Positions 56,504 through 64,000 of a stretch of 64,000 bases of DNA are shown piece by piece. The number at the start of each line of letters is the position of its first letter. Within the stretch, counting starts at the first letter, position 1. The notes beneath the pieces are model-generated. The model did no database searches and was not told the DNA's origin. It worked only from the letters and a program-made list of their open reading frames with translations. The stretch is taken from the NCBI RefSeq assembly GCF_023922585.1, contig NZ_JAMFTN010000014.1:477108-541107 (forward strand). The letters are read 5' to 3'. This DNA comes from Aliidiomarina quisquiliarum (GTDB lineage Bacteria; Pseudomonadota; Gammaproteobacteria; Enterobacterales; Alteromonadaceae). The position numbers were made by a program, and so were the translations under genes.

Positions 56504-57741
56504 TGTGATTTTGTCGCCATTAGTTGCACGGTACTTACCGAACGCTCTCGAAACGCACCCTCGCAATAGCTCAAGTAATAATTCCAAAATCGGTTGAATT
56601 TTTGATCGTAACCAAAAGGTACTAATTCATTTTTTCGGTTATTAAATGCCTTTCTCCAATCTTTTAAAGTGTCTGCGTAATGCAGTCCTATATCGTCCAG
56701 TTGGCGTAAACTCATGTCTGTATGTTTACGAAACATCTGGGCAATAAGTTCTACTGAAGGCAAATAACCACCAGGAAAAACATAGCGCTGAATAAAATCA
56801 ACATTGCGGTTGTACGACTTCATGCGCTGATCCGCAATAGTAATCGACTGCAGCACCATGCGCCCATCAGGTTTCAATAAGCGAGCACATTGCTTAAAGA
56901 ACTGCGGTAAGTACTTCGCTCCCACCGCTTCTATCATTTCCACTGAAATTAACTTGTCAAATGTGCCGGTTAAGTCGCGGTAATCTTGTTTTAGCAAAGT
57001 GACTTTATTTTCCAACCCATGCATTTTTACCTGCGTTGTTGCGTAAGCGTATTGCTCTTCAGAAATAGTGGTAGTGGTTACTTGGCAGCCATAGTGAGTG
57101 GCGGCAAAAATAGCTAACCCACCCCAGCCAGTACCAATTTCTATCAGGTGATCATGTTCAGTTAACTCGAGCATTTGACACAGCCGGTGCAGTTTATGCT
57201 CTTGCCCTGCCTGTAAAGATGCCCCTGCTACTGGGTAGACAGCACTCGAATATTGCATCAGTGGATCAAGAAAGCGGGAATACAATTCATTGCCTAAGTC
57301 GTAATGTTCAGCAATGTTTTGCTTCGCTTGCTGCTTGCTATTATTACGACGTATATGCCCCAACATATGTAGCGGCCAACTTAACCAAGCAAAGCGGCGT
57401 TCTATTTTATCTAAAGCACTGATATTCATTGCAAACACACGAATAACATTGGTTACATTGGGGCTGGTCCATTCCTGTTGAATAAAAGCCTCGCCAGCAC
57501 CAATGTCACCTTGAAATAAAAACCGGGTATAGGTTTTAGGGTTCAGTACATCGATACGTGCTTTTATATTAGCTTTTGGATCACCAAAGCTGCCGACCAG
57601 CTGCCCCTGTTCAAACATGGTTAAGTAACCAAAATTCAAGTGCGACAAAACTTTAAATAAAGCTATTCGCGCTAATCGTTGAGCCACTGAAGGTACAATA
57701 TGTAAAGTGGCTATAGACTGGTTCTGAGGCATTTGGGTCAT
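56464..57741 (-). CDS. Cfa-like SAM-dependent fatty-acyl methyltransferase
   Basis: A 425-residue enzyme of the cyclopropane fatty acid synthase family, which methylates double bonds of phospholipid acyl chains. The SAM loop is IEIGTGWGGLA (about 200-210), and lipid-domain and C-terminal CEGAFRER motifs are present. Of the bicarbonate-site residues of E. coli Cfa, Glu (271) and Tyr (355) are kept. The Cys is Ser166 (MQYSS) and the His is Gln298 (VLQSI). These changes suggest a branched-methyl or other product instead of a cyclopropane. It overlaps both neighbours, DUF1365 and DUF2878. Confidence 0.85.
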   Translation of the reverse strand: MTQMPQNQSIATLHIVPSVAQRLARIALFKVLSHLNFGYLTMFEQGQLVGSFGDPKANIKARIDVLNPKTYTRFLFQGDIGAGEAFIQQEWTSPNVTNVIRVFAMNISALDKIERRFAWLSWPLHMLGHIRRNNSKQQAKQNIAEHYDLGNELYSRFLDPLMQYSSAVYPVAGASLQAGQEHKLHRLCQMLELTEHDHLIEIGTGWGGLAIFAATHYGCQVTTTTISEEQYAYATTQVKMHGLENKVTLLKQDYRDLTGTFDKLISVEMIEAVGAKYLPQFFKQCARLLKPDGRMVLQSITIADQRMKSYNRNVDFIQRYVFPGGYLPSVELIAQMFRKHTDMSLRQLDDIGLHYADTLKDWRKAFNNRKNELVPFGYDQKFNRFWNYYLSYCEGAFRERSVSTVQLMATKSQCKTSLKNFQLSA

Positions 57742-58526
57742 ACATCATTCCTATTCTTGCGGTACCCATAAAACGGTACTTTTTTTATAAACAACAGCAC
57801 TGCTTGCCAATATATTCCAGCGACAATTTTCAACGTCATTACTGGATGTTTTCTTAATACGCGAAATACCTCAGAACGGTTTAATGCTGTTCGCGTTAAA
57901 GTCATGGTGGCATCAAATTCTAGTTGTTTACGGCGAGCCCCTATATGCACTAAGGCATGTTTTTCTGGGCCACGAATACGCCATTCATACTCCATTTCCA
58001 TTGGATTGAAGGGCGACACATGAAAGTTTTTTTCAGTATTAGGAATACGACCTTGTTCATTTAACGCGGTTAAACAAACCAAATAATAATGGCGTTTATT
58101 CCACGGCGTATTGCTTACTTCGGCAAGCATGTGGGTATAGTTGCCTTGCTTGTTTTGCAGGAAGTAACAGTTTAGGGGACTAAAAAAAAGCCCCCAAGTG
58201 CGAATATTACCTAAAAAAAACACTTTTCCTTGCAGGGTTTGGTTGCTTAGGTCATTCATTTTGCGCACTGCCGCTGCGGCTAGGGTTTCAGTATTGGGGT
58301 TATAAAAGCCCGGCAAATAGTCGCTAGGTTTAAACTGCAAGGGTGCCCATTGTTCTGTGGTACTTAACCAGTGAGTTAGCTTATTCACTTGGTCTAACTC
58401 ATCAAGCGCTAAACTCCACTGCATTAACTTATAATTAAATTGATGAGTTTTAGGCACAAAGCGACGGTGCCGCACACTACCCCAATAAATGGCGCTGTGC
58501 ATAATCATACTGTTGGATTTATCCAT
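57738..58526 (-). CDS. DUF1365 protein
   Basis: A 262-residue protein of the DUF1365 family, which nearly always accompanies a flavin amine oxidase-like protein and a Cfa-like methyltransferase. Family features are IYWGSVRHRRFVP near the N-terminus, FFSPLNCYF near residue 110 and AEVSNTPWNKRHYY near 134. No membrane helix is certain apart from a hydrophobic C-terminal stretch. It has been suggested to act with the Cfa-like enzyme in unusual fatty acid synthesis. Four-base overlap with the methyltransferase gene and eight with the oxidase gene. Confidence 0.88.
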   Translation of the reverse strand: MDKSNSMIMHSAIYWGSVRHRRFVPKTHQFNYKLMQWSLALDELDQVNKLTHWLSTTEQWAPLQFKPSDYLPGFYNPNTETLAAAAVRKMNDLSNQTLQGKVFFLGNIRTWGLFFSPLNCYFLQNKQGNYTHMLAEVSNTPWNKRHYYLVCLTALNEQGRIPNTEKNFHVSPFNPMEMEYEWRIRGPEKHALVHIGARRKQLEFDATMTLTRTALNRSEVFRVLRKHPVMTLKIVAGIYWQAVLLFIKKVPFYGYRKNRNDV

Positions 58527-59844
58527 ATTGGGGTAAATCCTGAGCTTCCGGCTTTATGGCTGCTACGCCAAAGCGCTCTGCTAAATCATTGGCGCTTCGT
58601 ACTCCATCTTCATGAAAACCGTTATACCAATAGGCACCACAGAAATGCGTTGCTTGCAAACCACATATGTGTTGGCGTTGTTTTCGAGCTGCAAATGAGG
58701 CCACAGAATACACTGGGTGGTGATAAGTAAATTGTCTTAATATTTTACTTTTAGCAATTGCTTTGGTGTTGTTTAAAGTCACACAAAACACTGGCTCAGG
58801 TGTATTAGCTTTTGGCAGCGGTAACCCCTGTAGTATATTCATGTTATACGTTAGGCTCGTTGGCAAGGTATGACTATTTTGCTCCGCAGACAGCAAGTAA
58901 TTCCAACTTGCCCAAGCCGCGCGGCGCACAGGCAACTGCGACACGTCCGTATGCAACACCACCTCATTGGCTTGGTAAGGTATGCCACCCAGCACTTTTT
59001 GTTCTGCTGCGGTGGGGTCATCTAATAAAGCTAATGCTTCGTCGCTATGGCAGGCAAACACCACATGTTCAAACTGCTGTTCTGTACCGTTGGCAAAGCG
59101 TAATACGGCACCTTCTGTGTTCCTATATACGCCTTGAATACTGGTGTTGGTATGTATTTTATCGGCAAACGGCTTGGTTAAAGGGCCTAAATACTGCCGT
59201 GAACCGCCTTTAATAACAGCCCATTGGGGACGATCTTGAATATTGAGCAAACCATGATTCATAAAAAAACGTAAGAAAAAGCCCAAAGGAAACTGGGTTG
59301 TTTCCTGCAAGCTTGCCGACCAAATTGCCGCACACATGGGAAATAAGTAATTGTTTTTAAACATATCACTCAGTTTTAATTCTTGCACAAATTCACCAAG
59401 CGATATGTCATCTAGCGGCGTGTTGTTGGCAACGGAATGCTCAAAAGTAAGTTTTGCTTTGTTGTTAAAACGCACTATTTCGGCTAAAAACTTATAAAAG
59501 CTGGGTTTGAAGAAGTTGCGCCGCTGAGCGAACAAGGTGGTTAGGCTATGGCCATTATACTCCAAGCCTGTAATTGAATTTTTCACACTAAAGCTCATTT
59601 CCGTGTCTTGCCATTGCACACCTAAACCACGCATTAACGCCCTAAACAGCGGATAAGTGCGGTCGTTAAACACAATAAAGCCCGTGTCGATGCTGTATTT
59701 TTTACCATCCAACTCAACATCTACCGTTGCCGTATGGCCACCAATAACCTGGTTCTTTTCAAATACCTGCACCTCGTGCTTGGTGTTCAATAAATGTGCA
59801 GCCGTTAGGCCAGCAATGCCTGTACCAATAATAGCAACGCGCAT
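58519..59844 (-). CDS. FAD-dependent amine oxidase-like protein
   Basis: A 441-residue flavoprotein with the FAD-binding IIGTGIAGLTAAHLL at residues 5-19, GGHTATV near 36 and an acidic C-terminal FAD contact region. Proteins of this subgroup are annotated as dehydrogenases and occur with DUF1365 and Cfa-like genes, where they may desaturate or oxidise an acyl chain. The start at 59844 follows AAAAGGA, and its A is shared with the SDR stop codon (TAATG). The longer ORF lies over the SDR coding end. Confidence 0.87.
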   Translation of the reverse strand: MRVAIIGTGIAGLTAAHLLNTKHEVQVFEKNQVIGGHTATVDVELDGKKYSIDTGFIVFNDRTYPLFRALMRGLGVQWQDTEMSFSVKNSITGLEYNGHSLTTLFAQRRNFFKPSFYKFLAEIVRFNNKAKLTFEHSVANNTPLDDISLGEFVQELKLSDMFKNNYLFPMCAAIWSASLQETTQFPLGFFLRFFMNHGLLNIQDRPQWAVIKGGSRQYLGPLTKPFADKIHTNTSIQGVYRNTEGAVLRFANGTEQQFEHVVFACHSDEALALLDDPTAAEQKVLGGIPYQANEVVLHTDVSQLPVRRAAWASWNYLLSAEQNSHTLPTSLTYNMNILQGLPLPKANTPEPVFCVTLNNTKAIAKSKILRQFTYHHPVYSVASFAARKQRQHICGLQATHFCGAYWYNGFHEDGVRSANDLAERFGVAAIKPEAQDLPQYG

Positions 59845-60587
59845 TAGGTGTCCTTTTTCATTCGTTTCGATAACGTTATTTGCCAAGCCAACGGCAATTT
59901 ATTTAACATCCGCAGCACCCAGCCAAATAAACGTGGGAAATATATTTGTTGCTTACCTTTGGCAATACCACTGCGAATTGCCCGAGAAGCTTCATGAACA
60001 GACACTCGCATGGGCATTTCAAAGTCATTCACATCGGTTAAAGGCGTTTTCACAAACCCCGGTGACACCGAAGTTACCTGAATACCTTGCGGGGCTAAGT
60101 CTATTTTGAGGGTGTTAGATAAGTAATGCACAGCCGCTTTACTCGAGGCATAGGCTTCTGCGCGGGTAAATGGAAACAGCCGCGCCATACTGTCAACTAG
60201 CACCAAACGGCTGCCTGGCTTTAATTGTGGCAACAGTCCTTCAATACAGTGCACCACACCAAAATAATTCGCGTCGAACACCCGCTTAAACAATGCACCA
60301 GTAATGTCACTAGGTTGGTCGATATATTCACAAACCCCTGCATTTAAAATAGCGCAATCAACTTCTGTTACAGGCTGTAATGCATTAATAGTGGCTGCAT
60401 GGTTGGTAACATCAAAGCTGAGTGTTGTTAACCGTTGTTCACACCCATGGGTACCCAACTCTGCTACGAGCGCAGCAAGCTTTTCAGGGTTCCGACCACA
60501 GGCTATAACCGTGTCACCTGCAGTTAGGTAGTCTGCAACCAACTGCCGGCCTATACCCGAGGTAGCACCGGTAATAAGTACCTTCAT
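59844..60587 (-). CDS. Short-chain dehydrogenase/reductase
   Basis: A 247-residue classical SDR with TGATSGIG at residues 6-13, NAGVCEY near 88, the catalytic Ser in LVDSMAR near 133 and YASSK near 147. SPGFVKTPL supports the cofactor. The C-terminal 40 residues are hydrophobic and basic (WVLRMLNKLPLAW) and may attach it to the membrane. Substrate unknown; the operon suggests an acyl or lipid-derived ketone. Overlaps its upstream gene by four bases (ATGA). Confidence 0.88.
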   Translation of the reverse strand: MKVLITGATSGIGRQLVADYLTAGDTVIACGRNPEKLAALVAELGTHGCEQRLTTLSFDVTNHAATINALQPVTEVDCAILNAGVCEYIDQPSDITGALFKRVFDANYFGVVHCIEGLLPQLKPGSRLVLVDSMARLFPFTRAEAYASSKAAVHYLSNTLKIDLAPQGIQVTSVSPGFVKTPLTDVNDFEMPMRVSVHEASRAIRSGIAKGKQQIYFPRLFGWVLRMLNKLPLAWQITLSKRMKKDT

Positions 60588-61024
60588 GCGTGCTCCAAAT
60601 GGCGGCGTACTTTACGTACTAAAAAGCCAATCACAGGTAAGTGTTCATATACCATTGCGCCAAGATCACAAAAGTCGCGATGCAAGGTAATTAAGCTAGT
60701 ATCAGCGTCGAACTGCACCCAACTAGCACCAGGCACTATAATTTCTTTGCCGCCACCAATACTGGGATGTTTTAAATGCATTTCCCATACTAAAAAAGCA
60801 TTATTATTAATTTGGCTAACCTGCTCAAAATGAAATAAACATTGTTCGGCATTACCCAAACCATGCGTAAAATAAGCTTTAAGTGGCTCCCGCCCATGCA
60901 CTTCCTGAACAGCGTCTTTAAACACAATGTTCGGGTGGTAAAGTGTGTCAATCGCTGAAAAGTCATTGCTATGCATATCTGCGTAAAAACTTTTTAGCTG
61001 TTCAAGCTGTTTAGAGTAAGCCAT
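60584..61024 (-). CDS. SnoaL/NTF2-like protein
   Basis: A 146-residue protein with the nuclear transport factor 2-like cone fold. It starts with a helical part ending LYHPNIVFKD and has GREPLKAYF near residue 45. Family members are small-molecule isomerases, hydratases or binding proteins. This type sits next to SDR, FAD and Cfa-like genes in several proteobacterial stress operons. The active site cannot be named from sequence. It overlaps phr by 14 bases and the SDR gene by four. Confidence 0.83.
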   Translation of the reverse strand: MAYSKQLEQLKSFYADMHSNDFSAIDTLYHPNIVFKDAVQEVHGREPLKAYFTHGLGNAEQCLFHFEQVSQINNNAFLVWEMHLKHPSIGGGKEIIVPGASWVQFDADTSLITLHRDFCDLGAMVYEHLPVIGFLVRKVRRHLEHA

Positions 61025-62426
61025 TTTTCACCTGCTTAAAGGTCGTTATAAATGTATCGCGCATGGTGCCATGGTCCACTATAGGCTTAGGGTAGCTATT
61101 GCTGCGATCATATTGCTGCAACCAACCATAAGGTGTGTGAATGTGTTTAGCTGGCACCTGCTTTAATTCGTCTACCCATTTACGAATATAGCTACCTGAA
61201 GGATCAAATTTCTCACCTTGCCGTTGTGGGTTAAACACTCGAAAATAAGGTGCCGCGTCGGTTCCTGTGCCTGCACTCCACTGCCAGCCACCATTATTAG
61301 CGGCAAAACTGCCATCCACTAACTGCTGCATAAAATAAGCTTCACCTAAACGCCAATCGAGGTGTAAGTCTTTCACTAGGAAGCTCGCTACAATCATGCG
61401 CACGCGGTTATGCATCCAGCCGGTGGTATTTAATTCGCGCATGCCTGCGTCAACAATAGGATAGCCGGTACGGCCTTCACACCAGGCCTGAAAGCGTGTT
61501 TCGCTTATTGTCCATGGGTAAGCGTCGGTTTCTTGCTGAAAGCCTTTCCCTTGGCTTAAACGCGCCACATGCCACATTAGGTGTTGGTAGAATTCGCGCC
61601 AAGCCAGTTCCGACAACCAAGTGTTCGCCCCTTGTTCTAAGCCATAAGGAAAGTCGGGCGTTAACGCTGCCAATTGGCGGGCAATGGTACTTACACCTAA
61701 ACTACCGTTTTCTAAATAAGGCGACAGCGTCGATGTGCCAAGCTTGGCTGGAAAGTCTCGTTCCGTACCATAGCCATGTAAACGCTCGTTATAAAACAAT
61801 TCGAAGGTGTGTAGTATGGTTTCGGAGGTTGCTGCCCACTGGCTACTGTCGCGTTTTTCGCCTTGCAAATGAATTGCCGGCGGCTGCAGTGCAGCGGCTT
61901 TCGCGTTTAATTGGTAGGGTGCTGGCACGCCCTGCTCTGCTAATACAGTTAACCAGCGTTTATAGAACGGAGTAAATTTTTTATAATAGCTGCCCTGCCC
62001 TGTTTGCACTTGTTCTGGTGCAACTAATAACAGGTCGTCGCTTATATGGCTTTGAATACCATGTTGTTGAAGCCAACCTACAACAGCGCGATCGCGCACT
62101 TTTTCGTCAAGCGGATACTCGCGATTAAAATATAAATGCTTAGCTTGTTGCTGTTGCATAAAGTTGTAAAGCGCAGCGGGCACCCCAGCGTAGGTGTGCA
62201 CCTGTAACACATGCAAGGCTACCCCTAAGGCTGCCAGTTCAGCCGCTAAGCTATTTAATCGGCGCTGATATAAATCGCGCTTCATGGGCGACCAATGGTG
62301 CCGTTGCCAAGTGGCTTCTGTTGCCGTTACCACCGCCACCACTTGCTCATGATTTTGCCACGCTTGCGCCACTGCGGTGTTGTCTTGCAAGCGTAAGTCT
62401 TGCTTAAACCAAATAACTGCCGTCAT
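61011..62426 (-). CDS. phr: Deoxyribodipyrimidine photolyase (class I CPD)
   Basis: Phr repairs cyclobutane pyrimidine dimers using blue light. The N-terminal antenna domain (WFKQDLRLQDN) is followed by the FAD domain with WLSELAWREFY near residue 267 and TGYPIVDAGMREL near 320. The signature GWQWSAGTGTDA is near 378. Length is 471 residues (E. coli Phr 472). It lies 24 bases after the RudS-like gene; E. coli also pairs phr with a DUF1722 gene (ybgA). Confidence 0.95.
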   Translation of the reverse strand: MTAVIWFKQDLRLQDNTAVAQAWQNHEQVVAVVTATEATWQRHHWSPMKRDLYQRRLNSLAAELAALGVALHVLQVHTYAGVPAALYNFMQQQQAKHLYFNREYPLDEKVRDRAVVGWLQQHGIQSHISDDLLLVAPEQVQTGQGSYYKKFTPFYKRWLTVLAEQGVPAPYQLNAKAAALQPPAIHLQGEKRDSSQWAATSETILHTFELFYNERLHGYGTERDFPAKLGTSTLSPYLENGSLGVSTIARQLAALTPDFPYGLEQGANTWLSELAWREFYQHLMWHVARLSQGKGFQQETDAYPWTISETRFQAWCEGRTGYPIVDAGMRELNTTGWMHNRVRMIVASFLVKDLHLDWRLGEAYFMQQLVDGSFAANNGGWQWSAGTGTDAAPYFRVFNPQRQGEKFDPSGSYIRKWVDELKQVPAKHIHTPYGWLQQYDRSNSYPKPIVDHGTMRDTFITTFKQVKNGLL

Positions 62427-62450
62427 AAATACTCAGTGTTCAATAGGAGG

Positions 62451-63386
62451 TTATAAGCCGTAGCGTAAACGCAACGACTGAGGGTAAGGCTGAAAATAAC
62501 TTTGCCCGGCTAGGTAGTCTTTCGGGTACAAATTTAAATAATGTTTAAATAACGCTAATGGCGCACTTAACGGCTCTAAGCCAGCTCGGTACTCAAGTAT
62601 GAGTTGAGCTAAGGCTTCCCGCTCTACGGTGCTTAAATTAGTTTTAAAGTAGCCTTGTACATGCTGTAGCACATTGGTGTGGTTGGCCTTTGAAGCTGGC
62701 TTAGCCAATGCATTCATTACTTGCACAATATAGTCTTGGGCGAAGCTTTCGTTTAACTGTTCAAGCTCACCTAAGCGTTTACCCAAAGCACGGTATGCCG
62801 GTTGATTGTGCGCGAGTAACAACAACTTATGCCGAGTATGAAAAGCCAAGACATCTTTTTTATTTAACGGTCGTGGTAACGCTTTCCACTCGGAATAAAC
62901 AAACAACCGCAACACAAAGTTTTCCCGCAGGTGTGGGTCGTTTAAGCGGCCGTCTTCTTCCATCGGCAACGCAGGTTCAAGCTCTTTTAGGCGCTGAGCA
63001 AAAATACCCACCCCCGCTTTACGATTGTCTTTTTCGCCTGGTGTATATAAACGCACGCGCTCTAGGCCGCAGCTTGGCGACTTGGCACACAGCACATAAC
63101 CACTTAATTCGTTTAATTGGTGCTTGCGCACATCGGCAAAGTCTCGCAGCTTCGTGGTTATGTCTTCACCTGTTTTAGTAATTAGTGCGCGGGTGGTACC
63201 GTTTTCTAACCCTTCTAAACGAATGCTGGGCCTGGGTATTGGTAAGCCAATGCCTATTTCCGGGCACAGAGGCAAGTATTCCACAAATTCATTTAAGTCG
63301 TTTTGACAAAAGTCCGACGCCTTATGGCCCCCGTCGTAACGCACTTTGTGCCCAATTAAACATGAGCTAATACCTACTTTAATCAT
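62451..63386 (-). CDS. rudS: DUF523-DUF1722 fusion, RudS-like tRNA 4-thiouridine desulfidase
   Basis: A 311-residue two-domain protein. Residues 1-150 are the DUF523/TudS fold with three candidate [4Fe-4S] ligand cysteines: Cys9 in SSCLIG, Cys41 in PLCPEIG and Cys106 in SPSCGLER. Residues from about 185 on are DUF1722. Proteins with this architecture (RudS) remove sulfur from 4-thiouridine in tRNA; TudS alone acts on thiouracil. 4-Thiouridine is the near-UV-absorbing base of tRNA, so pairing with photolyase is meaningful. AAGGGAAG precedes the ATG. It is the first gene of the operon. Confidence 0.83.
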   Translation of the reverse strand: MIKVGISSCLIGHKVRYDGGHKASDFCQNDLNEFVEYLPLCPEIGIGLPIPRPSIRLEGLENGTTRALITKTGEDITTKLRDFADVRKHQLNELSGYVLCAKSPSCGLERVRLYTPGEKDNRKAGVGIFAQRLKELEPALPMEEDGRLNDPHLRENFVLRLFVYSEWKALPRPLNKKDVLAFHTRHKLLLLAHNQPAYRALGKRLGELEQLNESFAQDYIVQVMNALAKPASKANHTNVLQHVQGYFKTNLSTVEREALAQLILEYRAGLEPLSAPLALFKHYLNLYPKDYLAGQSYFQPYPQSLRLRYGL

Positions 63387-63434
63387 GTGCTTCCCTTATG
63401 TTTTACAGTTTTTTGCTGCTTTGTGGCTTATACG

Positions 63435-63452
63435 CTTTTTATCGATAAAAAG
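63435..63452. promoter_or_regulatory. Perfect 18-bp palindrome upstream of the photolyase/lipid operon
   Basis: CTTTTTATCGATAAAAAG is fully self-complementary. On the minus strand a -10-like TATAAG lies just beyond it (63427-63432), so a bound regulator would sit in the spacer or -35 region. The regulator is unknown and none is encoded in the window. Confidence 0.55.
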
Positions 63453-63568
63453 ATTGATGAATAATATTGGTAAGAATTAAAGATCCAAACTAGGCCATAA
63501 CTGCGTAATAGCATGGACCGAAATAAACTTCTATTACTGTACGTTAACCGCCATGGTGCTAATTCTTT

Positions 63569-64000
63569 ATGGGTAAACAATTAAACACCACAACAGTCGC
63601 TTTACTTCCGCTGGAAACAATTATTTTGCCAGGTGGCCGTATGCAACTAAGTATTTTTGAACCCCGTTATATACGCATGGTGAAAGAGTCGCTGCAACAT
63701 ACCCGTAACTTTGGCCTTGGCATGCTGAACAGTAATGGCAATAAAGCAAGCAACCAACATATTTATGCTCTTGGTACGCAAGTGCAAGTAGTTGATTTTA
63801 AATCTTTAGCCAACGGCACACTGGGTATTACCGTTGCTGGGAAAGAGTTATTTGAAATTGAAACCATAACAACCGAACACGACGGGTTAAGAAGTGCCAA
63901 GGTAAAACTACTTTCACCTTGGTTTAGCCCGTTTGCAGAAGTAAGTTCAGAACAAGCGACTCTAGCAGAGCGTTTACAAGAGGTGTATGACACTTACCCT
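63569..64000 (+). CDS. LON substrate-binding-domain protein (partial)
   Basis: The first 144 codons of a gene that runs off the window. The translation fits the N-terminal domain of Lon found as a stand-alone protein: PLETIILPGGRMQLSIFEPRY and a following LGTQVQVVDF. A stop codon lies three codons upstream in frame, so ATG at 63569 is the first possible start; no good ribosome site precedes it. Stand-alone LON-domain proteins lack the ATPase and protease parts; whether this one does cannot be seen. It is divergent from the RudS-like gene. Confidence 0.83.
   Translation, partial: MGKQLNTTTVALLPLETIILPGGRMQLSIFEPRYIRMVKESLQHTRNFGLGMLNSNGNKASNQHIYALGTQVQVVDFKSLANGTLGITVAGKELFEIETITTEHDGLRSAKVKLLSPWFSPFAEVSSEQATLAERLQEVYDTYP

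Noticed and set aside
63513-63584. 23-codon ORF overlapping the start of the LON-domain gene
   Set aside because: No ribosome site and no recognisable content; most likely chance.

Overview
The window is core chromosome of a marine-type gammaproteobacterium, most likely of the order Alteromonadales. Idiomarinaceae or a close relative is the best guess from protein style and a moderate GC content, but the genus is an inference. I see no transposase, integrase, tRNA, rRNA, CRISPR array or phage gene. Almost every gene has a clear Escherichia coli or Pseudomonas counterpart, often in the same order.

Layout. Positions 1-5727 hold the end of a rhomboid-like protease, then ydjA divergent from sppA-ansA (the E. 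coli arrangement), then a membrane diguanylate cyclase. An orphan rightward terminator at 5946-5979 suggests a small RNA. From 16458 down to 6011 runs the leftward fatty-acid/cell-envelope/replication operon yceD-rpmF-plsX-fabH-fabD-fabG-acpP-fabF-pabC-mltG-tmk-holB-tatD. Next come yceF (maf type), rluC, and rne with a long leader and an expanded 54-bp repeat. The leftward block 33502-21594 carries gyrA-serC-hisC-aroA-cmk-rpsA-ihfB-lapA-lapB-pyrF and a ComEA-like gene. Rightward are ubiG with a HAD phosphatase (possibly MupP), then nrdA-nrdB-yfaE-grxA, the class Ia ribonucleotide reductase set, behind two NrdR boxes.

The region 39669-54747 holds hrpA, an exported isoaspartyl peptidase, sbcB, an RND/YCF48/DUF1329 envelope cluster, a dehydrogenase-cmoM-nif3 operon and two small uncharacterised genes.

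The most interesting part is 54830-63386. Ten tightly packed leftward genes run in the order RudS-like tRNA desulfidase, photolyase, SnoaL-like protein, SDR, FAD amine oxidase-like protein, DUF1365, Cfa-like methyltransferase, DUF2878, chalcone-isomerase-fold protein and DUF3833 lipoprotein. They look like one light/photo-oxidative stress module joining DNA repair, removal of a near-UV-absorbing tRNA base and modification of membrane fatty acids. The Cfa-like enzyme lacks two residues of the cyclopropane synthase bicarbonate site, so its product may not be a cyclopropane. A perfect 18-bp palindrome lies upstream of the first gene. The window ends inside a LON-domain gene.
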